Source: Treponema sp. (GTDB lineage: Bacteria; Spirochaetota; Spirochaetia; Treponematales; Treponemataceae). Taken from it: a stretch of DNA of 37,209 bases. The notes beneath the pieces were generated by a model. It ran no database searches. It had not been told where the DNA came from and saw only the letters and a list, made by a program, of their open reading frames with translations. Both the position numbers and the translations under genes were made by a program. The DNA is taken from positions 1 through 37,209 of the forward strand of contig JAILON010000127.1 in NCBI GenBank assembly GCA_024690865.1, in the 5' to 3' direction. Every line of letters begins with the position of its first letter. Position 1 is the first letter of the stretch. Shown in pieces: positions 24,423 through 31,526 of this stretch.

Positions 24423-24508
24423 CCCTATCCCATTCTCATTTTAGCAAATAGTCCAATAAAATGCAATATTCGGGATAGGGAAAACTACAAAAATCGTCGG
24501 GATAGGGA
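24423..24508 (-). promoter_or_regulatory. Promoter flanked by CCCTATCCC/GGGATAGGG repeats
   Basis: On the minus strand TTGCAT (24466-24461), a 17-bp spacer and TAAAAT (24443-24438) form a good promoter for the exported-protein/barrel operon. CCCTATCCC (24423-24431) and its exact complement GGGATAGGG (24472-24480) bracket it; a second TCGGGATAGGGA copy lies at 24497-24508. The repeats could be operator half-sites. Confidence 0.55.
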
Positions 24509-24509
24509 C

Positions 24510-24760
24510 TGCCGCTGGCGACATGGAAGTAAGTTTTCATGAGAGAATTTTCCATAAAAAACGTATGGAGCGGGGGCCCAACGGGCGTAGGCCCCATAGC
24601 GAGCGTTTGATTGCCTCATGGTCATTGTGGAACTGTCCGCATTTGTTGAATATGCGTATGATATACATGCAATCTCGGCGAGCGTATGGGGACACCCAGC
24701 GGGAATACGTTTTTATACTGCGTACATTCGATAAGAACAGATTTCTATGCGGTGGAGACT
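24510..24760. other. Intergenic region with two hairpins, no supported gene
   Basis: A GGGGCC/GGCCCC stem (24573-24578 with 24590-24595) lies inside an AAACG/CGTTT pair (24559-24563 with 24604-24608). A second stem-like element around 24683-24712 is followed by TTTTTAT. An 82-codon frame at 24523-24771 has no ribosome site and unlikely composition. A small RNA ending at about 24716 is possible but unproven. Confidence 0.4.
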
Positions 24761-24767
24761 CCAGGTC

Positions 24768-24797
24768 TTGAGCCTATTTCAATTTATAGGATATAAT
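24768..24797 (+). promoter_or_regulatory. Promoter of the CHASE2 cyclase gene
   Basis: TTGAGC (24768-24773), an 18-bp spacer and a perfect TATAAT (24792-24797) are present. The -10 overlaps the first in-frame ATG (24796), so that ATG would not be in the mRNA. Transcription from about 24804 leaves GGGAG (24824-24828) ahead of a TTG at 24835. Confidence 0.65.
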
Positions 24798-24834
24798 GAA
24801 GAAAGCGCCACAGATTCCGTTTTGGGAGATTATT

Positions 24835-27800
24835 TTGAAAAGCAAAGAAAAGGCAGAAAAGAAAGAGAAAAAAGAAAAGAAAAGCAAGGCAAAAAGCAAG
24901 ATAGACAAGGCCTCTTCTGGAAAAAAGAGTTTCTTCCAGAAGAGGATGGACCTCTTCGTTCCCTTCGTCGTTGTCCTGGTATGCGGACTGCTCGCCTTCT
25001 GGGGCATCTTCGAGGGCATGGAGTTCCGTGTGTACGATTTGGAGCTTCAGGCCGGCCGTCCCGTGGACAAGACCGAAGAGATACTTCTCATAGACATTGA
25101 CGACCTTTCCATAGACGATGTGGGCGTGTGGCCCTGGAGCCGCGATATTGTGGCGGACATCCTCATCAGGATGAAGGAATTCGGGGCGAGCGACATCGTA
25201 TTCGATATTGAGTACCTGCAGAAGTCAAGCAGGGCACTCGTTTCCAACGCGGACAGCCTGATGGACGAGTCAATCGAGACCGCCCGTCAGAACCTCGGCT
25301 CCCTCATGGGGCAGTTCGCCGATGCCGCGACCTCCGGCATGTACTCCCCGGATGAGCTTTCGGAGATTTCCGGGCAGATGGGCGAGTATGTCGGCGCGTC
25401 GCTCGAGGGGGTCAGGGAGGCCGCCGCCTCAATCTCACGCGACAACGACGACTACCTGGCCCGTGCCCTGCAGTTCTTCGGCAATTCATGGATGACCGTG
25501 AACGCAGGCATGTCCTATGACCTGGACACGCCCGACAGCCTGCCGGATTCGGAGATGACCGAGGAGTACCGGCAGTTCGTCGAGGCACGCGAATGGACCG
25601 CAAAGCACTTCCTTCTGACCGGAGTGGGCGACCCTGCCGGCTACATTGAGAGCGGGAACGATGCTTCCATGAAAGAGCAGAAATCCTACCGCGGCTTCTA
25701 TCCGACGCGTCTTGTCTTCCTTCGCTCCGCGAAGGGAGTGGGGGCGACGAACGTTATCGTTGACAGCGACGGAAGCCGTCGCCGGGTCGAGCTCATCCAC
25801 CACCTGGACCCCTCCAAGAAGTTCTTCTGGTCCAAGGAGGGGAATGTCTGGCAGTCACATGATGCGGACACGGACTACTATGTGGGCCAGCTTGCCCTCA
25901 GGCCGCTCCTGAACTACCTGGACGTTCAGTCCCTGGAGCGCAAGGAGTTTTCCTTTATCCTGCGCGGGGCCAAGCTGCCCTCCCAGGACAAGCGGGTGGA
26001 CATCCGCATACCGCTGGATGAGAAGGGCCGTATGCTGATAAACTGGGCCCACGATCTGTACGACAAATCCTTCAAGGAGCACGTCTCTGCGGCCTACGTC
26101 TACGAGCTGGACAGGGCTGAGGAGCGGATTTCCCAGAACCTCAGCAACGTCACGAGAATCCGCATGACCGATGAGGAGGGCTGGGATCTTCCATATTATA
26201 CCGCCGCGAGCGAGATTCTGGACGAGTACCGGCAGATAGGCGAGATGAAGGCCAGCATGCTGAGCCGCTGCCTGGGTTACGATGATGACGGTACTGCAAT
26301 CGGCGGGGGCATACAGGCCGAGGAATACGACAGCTACTTTGCCCTCAGGCAGGACTTCTATGGCAAGATCGGCCAGTACGTCGAGGCAGGCTTCAAGGAC
26401 GGCGTGCTTTCACTGCTCGCCTCCCTGGACGACGGGGAGAACTCGGACAGCATAGCCCAGCTCTCGGAAGAGATGGGATGGGCCTTTGACGGGCTTGAGA
26501 CCGACTACAGGACCTTCATGAGCTACTACGAGGGGCTTGAGTCCAAGTTCAGGAACTCCTTCTGCTTCATCGGAAATACGGCGACCTCCTCGACCGATCT
26601 GGGAGTCACCCCCTTCGAGCGGCGTTACCCCAACCTGGGAACCCATGCCAACGTCATGAACACGATAATCCAGCGGGACTTCATAACCCCGATTCCGGTC
26701 TGGCTGGGGCTGGGCTTCGCCTTCCTGTGTGCCTTCATGATAAGCTACTGGTGCCGTGATAAGAGCAACGGCCGCAAGAATGTCTACGGTTTGTTCTATA
26801 TTATACTCCCGCTTTCAGTGATGATTGCCCTGATGTATTTCTTCAGGGTCTACATGCCGCTCTTTGCCCCCGCCATTTTCCTGCTTGTCACCTACATCGT
26901 CCAGGCAGTCATCAACTTCATCGCCGTCTCCCGCGACCGGAACACCCTGCGGCGCGGATTCGACGCATATGTTTCCCCGGAGGTCGTTAGCCAGATCGTC
27001 AAGGATCCCAGCCACCTGTCCTTGGGAGGCGCGAACAAGAACATCACCGCCCTCTTCTCTGACGTCAAGTCCTTCTCGGGCTTCACCGAGATGATCAACA
27101 ACGAGGAGGGCGAGGAGAACGGAGCAGTCCGACTGGTCGAAATCCTGAACGTGTACCTTGGCTTGCTGAGCGACGCGATTATGGACAACCGGGGCACGAT
27201 AGACAAGTACGTCGGTGACGAAATTGTTTCCTTCTTTGGTGCGCCTATCGACGACGAGTACAACGCCTTCAATGCCTGCGTCGCGGGCATCCGCATGAAG
27301 CAGGCCGAGGATGTCTACAACCAGAAGCACTTCTACACCGACCACGACATCCCCGCCCCCCTGCTTTCCCGCGTCGGCCTGAACACGGGCTACATGGTCG
27401 TCGGAAACATGGGCACGGTCAAAAAGCTGAACTACACGATAATGGGCAACAACGTCAACCTCGCATCCCGTCTTGAGGGTACGAACAAGGCCTACGGCTC
27501 TTGGATCATGTGTTCGGAGTCCACCTGGAACGCTGCCGACAAGGGCGAGAAGCAGGGCCTGCTCCTGTCCCGCTGCTTTGACTGCGTACAGGTTATCAAC
27601 GTTAAGAAGCCCGTCCAGCTCTACAATATCCTGGGGCTCAAGTCCGAGCTGCCGCCCGAGCAGATAGAGGCTGCCCAGATTTTCAACGAGGGCATGAGGC
27701 TTTACCTGAACGGGCGCGACACGCCCGATGCGCCCAAGGACATCGCGGAAATCAAGAAGGCACTCTCCTTCTTCGAGCAGGCCAAGGCCTGTTTCCCGGA

Positions 27801-27900
27801 CGACAAGTCCTCGGACACCTTCATCGACCGCTGCAATGACTACATCGCGAACGGCCTGCCCGAAAAGTGGGACGGCGTGTACGTCATGAAGAGCAAGTAG
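24835..27900 (+). CDS. CHASE2-domain class III adenylate cyclase
   Basis: This membrane receptor cyclase should make cAMP in response to a periplasmic signal. From the TTG at 24835 it has 1021 residues: a charged Lys-rich cytoplasmic start, a membrane helix (about 42-62), a very large CHASE2 sensor (about 70-610; EILLIDIDDLSIDDVGVWPW), membrane helices near 621-705, then the class III catalytic domain. Metal-binding D743 (FSDVKSFS) and D795 (KYVGDEIV), adenine-selecting K791 and T868 (NYTIMG), and transition-state N875 and R879 are all present, which favours ATP over GTP. The C-terminus (about 950-1010) is helical and TPR-like. The ATG at 24796 is the alternative start, but it overlaps the -10. 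The permease follows after 12 bp. Confidence 0.9.
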   Translation: MKSKEKAEKKEKKEKKSKAKSKIDKASSGKKSFFQKRMDLFVPFVVVLVCGLLAFWGIFEGMEFRVYDLELQAGRPVDKTEEILLIDIDDLSIDDVGVWPWSRDIVADILIRMKEFGASDIVFDIEYLQKSSRALVSNADSLMDESIETARQNLGSLMGQFADAATSGMYSPDELSEISGQMGEYVGASLEGVREAAASISRDNDDYLARALQFFGNSWMTVNAGMSYDLDTPDSLPDSEMTEEYRQFVEAREWTAKHFLLTGVGDPAGYIESGNDASMKEQKSYRGFYPTRLVFLRSAKGVGATNVIVDSDGSRRRVELIHHLDPSKKFFWSKEGNVWQSHDADTDYYVGQLALRPLLNYLDVQSLERKEFSFILRGAKLPSQDKRVDIRIPLDEKGRMLINWAHDLYDKSFKEHVSAAYVYELDRAEERISQNLSNVTRIRMTDEEGWDLPYYTAASEILDEYRQIGEMKASMLSRCLGYDDDGTAIGGGIQAEEYDSYFALRQDFYGKIGQYVEAGFKDGVLSLLASLDDGENSDSIAQLSEEMGWAFDGLETDYRTFMSYYEGLESKFRNSFCFIGNTATSSTDLGVTPFERRYPNLGTHANVMNTIIQRDFITPIPVWLGLGFAFLCAFMISYWCRDKSNGRKNVYGLFYIILPLSVMIALMYFFRVYMPLFAPAIFLLVTYIVQAVINFIAVSRDRNTLRRGFDAYVSPEVVSQIVKDPSHLSLGGANKNITALFSDVKSFSGFTEMINNEEGEENGAVRLVEILNVYLGLLSDAIMDNRGTIDKYVGDEIVSFFGAPIDDEYNAFNACVAGIRMKQAEDVYNQKHFYTDHDIPAPLLSRVGLNTGYMVVGNMGTVKKLNYTIMGNNVNLASRLEGTNKAYGSWIMCSESTWNAADKGEKQGLLLSRCFDCVQVINVKKPVQLYNILGLKSELPPEQIEAAQIFNEGMRLYLNGRDTPDAPKDIAEIKKALSFFEQAKACFPDDKSSDTFIDRCNDYIANGLPEKWDGVYVMKSK

Positions 27901-27912
27901 CGGTCTGTGGGC

Positions 27913-28869
27913 ATGACATACCTGCTGCGGAAGCTTGCCGTCCTGCTCCTCACCCTCTTCCTGGTCTCCGTGGCCGTCTTCTGTGCGTTCCACGTCATTC
28001 CCGGCGACAGCGCGATGCTGATACTGGGAACGGAGGCGAGCGAGGAGAGCCTTGCCGCCCTGAGGCACGAGATGGGGACGGACAGGAGCCTCTTCGTCCA
28101 GTACGTCAGCTGGCTCGGCGGGATTTTCCGTGGCGACTTCGGCGTGTCGCTCAAATATTCAAAGGGGGTTGCGGAGCTGCTGAAGCCCCGCGTCATGCTC
28201 ACCTCCATACTGGGGCTTCTGTCCCTTGCGATGGTCTTTGCTGTGGGGATTCCGTTGGGCCTCTTTGCGGGCTGGGCCAAGAATCCTGTGGTCAGGGCGC
28301 TCGCCGGGGGATTTTCCGTCCTGGGCATCTCGCTTCCCGGTTTCTTCCTTTCGCTCCTGCTCATCTGGGTGTTCGGCCTCTGGCTCAGGCTCTTTACGCC
28401 GGGGGCCGCCGTCAGCTTGGACGAGGACGCGGGCGCATTCTTCCGCTTCATGGTCTTCCCCGCCCTCGCCGTCGCCCTGCCCCAGATAGCCGTCCTGACA
28501 AAATATCTGGCGGCGGCGGTGAGGGAGGAGGCGACTGCCCCCTACGTGAAGGCTGCCAGGAGCCGGGGATGCGGCCCCTTCCGCGTCTTGACCTGCCATA
28601 TATTCAAGAACGCCGTTGTCGCCGTCGTCCCCCTCTTGGGCATGATAGTGGGCAGCATCTTTTCCGGCAGCATCATCGTGGAGCAGGTCTTCGGCATTTC
28701 CGGCGTGGGCCGCCTGCTCATTTCCGCAGTCAGCTACCGGGACTTCCCCCTCGCCCAGACCATCGTGCTGTACATCGCCTCCCTCGTCGTCGTCGTCAAC
28801 TTCCTTGTCGATTTGATTGTCCAGTGGCTTGACCCCCGGATACGATTGGACGCCGGCAGACTGATGTAG
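27913..28869 (+). CDS. DppB/OppB-type ABC transporter permease, without its usual partners
   Basis: This 318-residue inner-membrane protein is a binding-protein-dependent permease of the peptide/nickel family. It begins with the typical helix MTYLLRKLAVLLLTLFLVS and the VIPGD motif, and has the EAA-loop region EEATAPYVKAARSRGCGPFRVLT ending in helix, then VVEQVF-like IIVEQVFGISGVGRLL and the final helix with DLIVQWLDPRIRL. The family works as a heterodimer with DppC plus two ATPases and a binding protein; none is encoded nearby. It starts 12 bp after the cyclase and has no clear ribosome site, so translational coupling is likely. A GTG at 27907 is an alternative start. Confidence 0.88.
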   Translation: MTYLLRKLAVLLLTLFLVSVAVFCAFHVIPGDSAMLILGTEASEESLAALRHEMGTDRSLFVQYVSWLGGIFRGDFGVSLKYSKGVAELLKPRVMLTSILGLLSLAMVFAVGIPLGLFAGWAKNPVVRALAGGFSVLGISLPGFFLSLLLIWVFGLWLRLFTPGAAVSLDEDAGAFFRFMVFPALAVALPQIAVLTKYLAAAVREEATAPYVKAARSRGCGPFRVLTCHIFKNAVVAVVPLLGMIVGSIFSGSIIVEQVFGISGVGRLLISAVSYRDFPLAQTIVLYIASLVVVVNFLVDLIVQWLDPRIRLDAGRLM

Positions 28870-29066
28870 CAGCGGAAACGTATTCCCGCGGGGACTCCCT
28901 TTTCGCGAGCGGGTGCTTGCACTCCACGGGCTTGTGACCTGTTTGGGGTTCCTGGGGGTGTAAACCCCTAGGCGGTGCTGGGGGAAGGTGGGGGTGAGGG
29001 GGCGGAAACACCCACGCTTCCGAGTAGAGGCAGTTTTTTTAACGTTAAAAAAACTGCCGCCCCCTC
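28870..29066. repeat. Intergenic nested palindromes after the permease gene
   Basis: No gene is seen in this stretch. CCTGGGGGT/ACCCCTAGG forms a hairpin at about 28950-28971. GAGGGGGCGG (28996-29005) is the exact complement of CCGCCCCCTC (29057-29066) and encloses a perfect 30-bp palindrome at 29029-29058 (GGCAGT7AACGTTA7CTGCC). Its A/T-rich arms can act as a terminator in either direction. AAACGTATTCCCGC at 28876-28889 recurs inverted at 24699-24712. Confidence 0.75.
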
Positions 29067-29105
29067 AAAGAAAAGGGGGGGATGTCCCCAAATAAACACG
29101 ATGGC

Positions 29106-29134
29106 TTGTTTAAGACCGCCCCCTTCGTTATAAT
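29106..29134 (+). promoter_or_regulatory. Promoter of aspartate kinase, near-leaderless
   Basis: TTGTTT (29106-29111), a 17-bp spacer and perfect TATAAT (29129-29134) are present. Transcription would start near 29141-29142, only about 3-4 nt before the ATG at 29145, and no ribosome site exists. Confidence 0.7.
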
Positions 29135-29144
29135 CGATGGCACT

Positions 29145-30470
29145 ATGATAGTGATGAAATTCGGCGGTTCCTCCGTGGCCAATGCGGAGCGGATTCGCCA
29201 TGTCGCCAAAATAATCCAGGCATATACAGAAGAGAGGCCCGTCGTCGTCCTGAGCGCGATGGGCGACACGACCGACTACCTGCTGGAGGCCGCCGACCTT
29301 GCGGTTCAGGGGCGCGTGGACATCGGCAACGTGGAGCAGCTGCATTTGGACACCGCGAAGGAGCTCGGCGTGGACGTGCCTGCGATACAGGAGCTTTTGG
29401 GCGAGCTCAAGACCCTGTTGACGGGAATCTCCATGCTTCGCGAGCTGACCAAGCGGACGCGGGACTACCTCGTTTCGTTCGGAGAGCGGATGAGCGTCCG
29501 CATGATGGCCGCCTACCTTGCCAAGGAGGGGACGGCGGCGAAGTTCTACGATGCCTGGGACATCGGCATCGTCAGCGACTCCAACTACATGGCGGCGGAG
29601 CTTCTGGACGAGGTGTGGCAGAACATCCCCAAGGCCCTCGGCACGTACAAGTCCGGTTCCGAGAAGGCCATACCGATTGTCACCGGCTTCATCGCCAAGG
29701 ACAAGAAGGGGACAATCACGACCCTGGGGCGCGGCGGAAGCGACCTGAGCGCGACGATTATCGGCGCGGCGATGGGGGCCGACGAGATACAGACCTGGAA
29801 GGACGTGGACGGCATCATGACGAGCGATCCCCGCGTCGTTTCCGATGCCCACCCGGTGGGAGAGGTGACCTACGAGGAGGCGCAGGAGCTTGCCATGTTC
29901 GGCGCGCAGGTCCTGCATCCCCGCAGCATGCTCCCCTGCCGCAAGACGGGAACCCCCGTCCGTGTCAAGAACAGCTACAACATCAAGAGCCCCGGCTCCA
30001 TCATCGTGGAGAAGCATTCCGGGGAGCGGCCCCTCGTTACGGCGATTACGAGCGTCAAGAACATCAGCCTCATCGACATCGAGTCCAGCCGGATGCTCGG
30101 GGCGGCGGGCTTCCTGGCACACATCTTCAACCAGTTCCTCAAGTGGAACATCAGCATCGACGTGATAGCGACGTCAGAGGTTTCCGTCTCGCTGACCGTC
30201 GCAGGCAAGACCGACCTGTCAGGCCTGCTTCCCGACTTGGAGCGGGTGGGGGATGTGAACGTCAAGAAGGACAAGGCCATCGTCACGATAATCTGCGATG
30301 CCGCCCGCTCAAGCGGGACGCTCGCCCTGTCTTTCGCCGCCCTTGAGAAAGAGGGGATAAACGTGCAGATGATAAGCCAGGGTGCCAGCAAGGTGAACAT
30401 CAGCTTCATCGTCAACAACGACGAGGCCGACCGCGTGGTGAAAATCCTGCACAAGGCCCTGTTCGGCTAG
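29145..30470 (+). CDS. lysC: Aspartate kinase
   Basis: This enzyme phosphorylates aspartate, the first step toward lysine, methionine, threonine and diaminopimelate. The 441-residue monofunctional form has the amino-acid kinase domain (MKFGGSSVANAERI; LVSFGERMSVRMMA; TLGRGGSDLSATIIGAAMGA; TWKDVDGIMTSDPRV) and two C-terminal ACT domains (about 300-441) that normally bind feedback inhibitors. The ATG at 29145 or 29154 (MKFGG) may be used; both fall next to the predicted transcript start. A longer frame from 29082 would include the promoter and is rejected. It stands alone, followed by a 22-bp tandem array and a terminator. Confidence 0.95.
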   Translation: MIVMKFGGSSVANAERIRHVAKIIQAYTEERPVVVLSAMGDTTDYLLEAADLAVQGRVDIGNVEQLHLDTAKELGVDVPAIQELLGELKTLLTGISMLRELTKRTRDYLVSFGERMSVRMMAAYLAKEGTAAKFYDAWDIGIVSDSNYMAAELLDEVWQNIPKALGTYKSGSEKAIPIVTGFIAKDKKGTITTLGRGGSDLSATIIGAAMGADEIQTWKDVDGIMTSDPRVVSDAHPVGEVTYEEAQELAMFGAQVLHPRSMLPCRKTGTPVRVKNSYNIKSPGSIIVEKHSGERPLVTAITSVKNISLIDIESSRMLGAAGFLAHIFNQFLKWNISIDVIATSEVSVSLTVAGKTDLSGLLPDLERVGDVNVKKDKAIVTIICDAARSSGTLALSFAALEKEGINVQMISQGASKVNISFIVNNDEADRVVKILHKALFG

Positions 30471-30493
30471 GAACTGACAGTTTCATTGCCGCC

Positions 30494-30754
30494 TGCTTGC
30501 GGAGTCTGTCTGCTAGCTTGCCGGAGCCAGTCTGTTAGCTTGCCAGAGCCAGTCTGGCAGCTTGCCAGAGTCAGTTTGCTAGCTTGCCAGAGCCAGTCTG
30601 GCAACTTGGCAGAGCCAGGTGGCAGCTTGCCGGAGTCAGCCGCTAGCTTGCCAGAGCAAGTCTGGCAGCTTGCCAGAGCAAGTCTGGCAACTTAGCAGAG
30701 TCAGTCTGGCAACTTAGCAGAGCCGGCCTGCCAGCTTAGCAGAGCCTGTTTGCA
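30494..30754. repeat. 22-bp hairpin-forming tandem array, 12 units
   Basis: Twelve units of 22 bp (three are 21 bp) run without spacers from 30494 to 30754. The typical unit starts AGCTTGCCAGAGCCAG and ends TCTGGC, so each contains the stem GCCAGA/TCTGGC with a 5-nt loop. Later units shift to AACTTAGCAGAG. Units 3 and 5 are identical, as are units 8 and 9. The period is not a multiple of three, so it is not coding, and the absence of variable spacers excludes CRISPR. It lies in what should be the 3' untranslated part of the lysC transcript. Confidence 0.93.
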
Positions 30755-30759
30755 AATAG

Positions 30760-30800
30760 AGAGCCCAGCTCATACGCTGTATGTGCTGGGCTCTTCTTGT
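30760..30800. terminator. Two-sided terminator between lysC and rubrerythrin genes
   Basis: AGAGCCCAGC (30760-30769) pairs with GCTGGGCTCT (30785-30794). After one T-T mismatch, CATAC/GTATG continue the stem to a 3-nt loop. TTCTTGT follows on the plus strand. It sits between convergent genes and can serve both. Confidence 0.88.
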
Positions 30801-30824
30801 GTATATGAGGCTGTTTTGTGTGCC

Positions 30825-31364
30825 TTACTCGAAACTGACGTCCGTCACCTGGAAGAAGGACTTCGGATGGGCACAGACGGGGCAGGCTTCCGGGGCCTTG
30901 GTGCCGACGACGATATGCCCGCAGTTGCGGCACTCCCAGACCTTCACCTCGCTCTTTTCGAAGACCTTTGCAGTCTCCACGTTCTCAAGCAGCTTGCGGT
31001 AGCGCTCCTCGTGGCGCTTCTCTATCTTGGCGACCCCGCGGAACTTGGCGGCCAGGGCCTTGAAGCCCTCCTCTTCGGCTGTCTTGGCGAAGCCCTCGTA
31101 CATGTCGGTCCACTCGAAGTTCTCGCCGTCGGCGGCGGCCGCGAGGTTTGCCTTGGTGTCGCCGATGCCCTCCAGCTCCTTGAACCACATCTTGGCATGC
31201 TCTTTCTCGTTGTCGGCCGTGTGCAGGAAGATGTCGGCAATCTGCTCGTATCCCTCTTTCTTCGCGACGGAGGCGAAGTAGGTGTACTTGTTGCGGGCCT
31301 GGCTCTCGCCTGCGAAGGCGGCGAGAAGGTTCTTTTCGGTCTGTGTTCCAGCGTATTTGCTCAT
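30825..31364 (-). CDS. rbr: Rubrerythrin
   Basis: Rubrerythrin is a non-haem diiron peroxidase that protects anaerobes from hydrogen peroxide, fed electrons by rubredoxin-type proteins. The 179 residues hold an erythrin four-helix domain with ligand glutamates in [21 protein letters not shown] and the later EERYRKLL helix region, and a C-terminal rubredoxin-like domain with C145-x2-C148 and C161-x2-C164 (CRNCG; CPVC). AAGGAG lies 8 nt before the ATG. It is monocistronic, with a promoter overlapped by an inverted repeat. Confidence 0.97.
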   Translation of the reverse strand: MSKYAGTQTEKNLLAAFAGESQARNKYTYFASVAKKEGYEQIADIFLHTADNEKEHAKMWFKELEGIGDTKANLAAAADGENFEWTDMYEGFAKTAEEEGFKALAAKFRGVAKIEKRHEERYRKLLENVETAKVFEKSEVKVWECRNCGHIVVGTKAPEACPVCAHPKSFFQVTDVSFE

Positions 31365-31424
31365 AAATCTTTCTCCTTACGAATTGCGGATGCCTGCTGC
31401 GGCAAAGCGCCGCCGGGCAATTTC

Positions 31425-31456
31425 AGACTACCCTTGACCTGTGAGAATGTCAAGGG
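31425..31456 (-). promoter_or_regulatory. Rubrerythrin promoter with 8-bp inverted repeat
   Basis: On the minus strand a perfect TTGACA (31453-31448) is followed after 17 bp by TAGTCT (31430-31425, a weak -10). CCCTTGAC (31431-31438) and GTCAAGGG (31449-31456) are exact complements spanning the -35 and spacer, an operator-like arrangement. It does not match the PerR box. Confidence 0.5.
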
Positions 31457-31479
31457 GGCGGAAAAGGCCCCGATGCTTG

Positions 31480-31523
31480 TTTCAAAAGTCGGTTGCTTTT
31501 GAAGCGGCATCCCTGCCGTTTTT
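31480..31523. terminator. Paired hairpins after the GT4 gene
   Basis: TTCAAAAG (31481-31488) pairs with CTTTTGAA (31496-31503). CGGCA (31505-31509) pairs with TGCCG (31514-31518), followed by five Ts on the plus strand. They lie directly after the GT4 stop codon (minus strand), so at least the first is likely its 3' end structure. The T-run faces the other way, with no plus-strand gene to end. Confidence 0.5.
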
Positions 31524-31526
31524 CAA

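Noticed and set aside
24523..24771. 82-codon frame between the exported-protein gene and the cyclase
   Set aside because: No ribosome site, unusual composition, and it crosses two hairpins and the cyclase promoter -35.
26815..28068. 417-codon open frame antisense to the cyclase and permease
   Set aside because: It spans two genuine genes on the opposite strand and has no start signals or family features.
28968..30122. 384-codon open frame antisense to lysC
   Set aside because: Shadow of aspartate kinase that also runs through the intergenic palindrome.
30486..30695. 69-codon frame in the 22-bp array
   Set aside because: Repeat period of 22 breaks frame between units; no start signals.
30494..30754. 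CRISPR array
   Set aside because: Repeats abut directly with no variable spacers, unit length is only 22 bp, and no cas gene is present.
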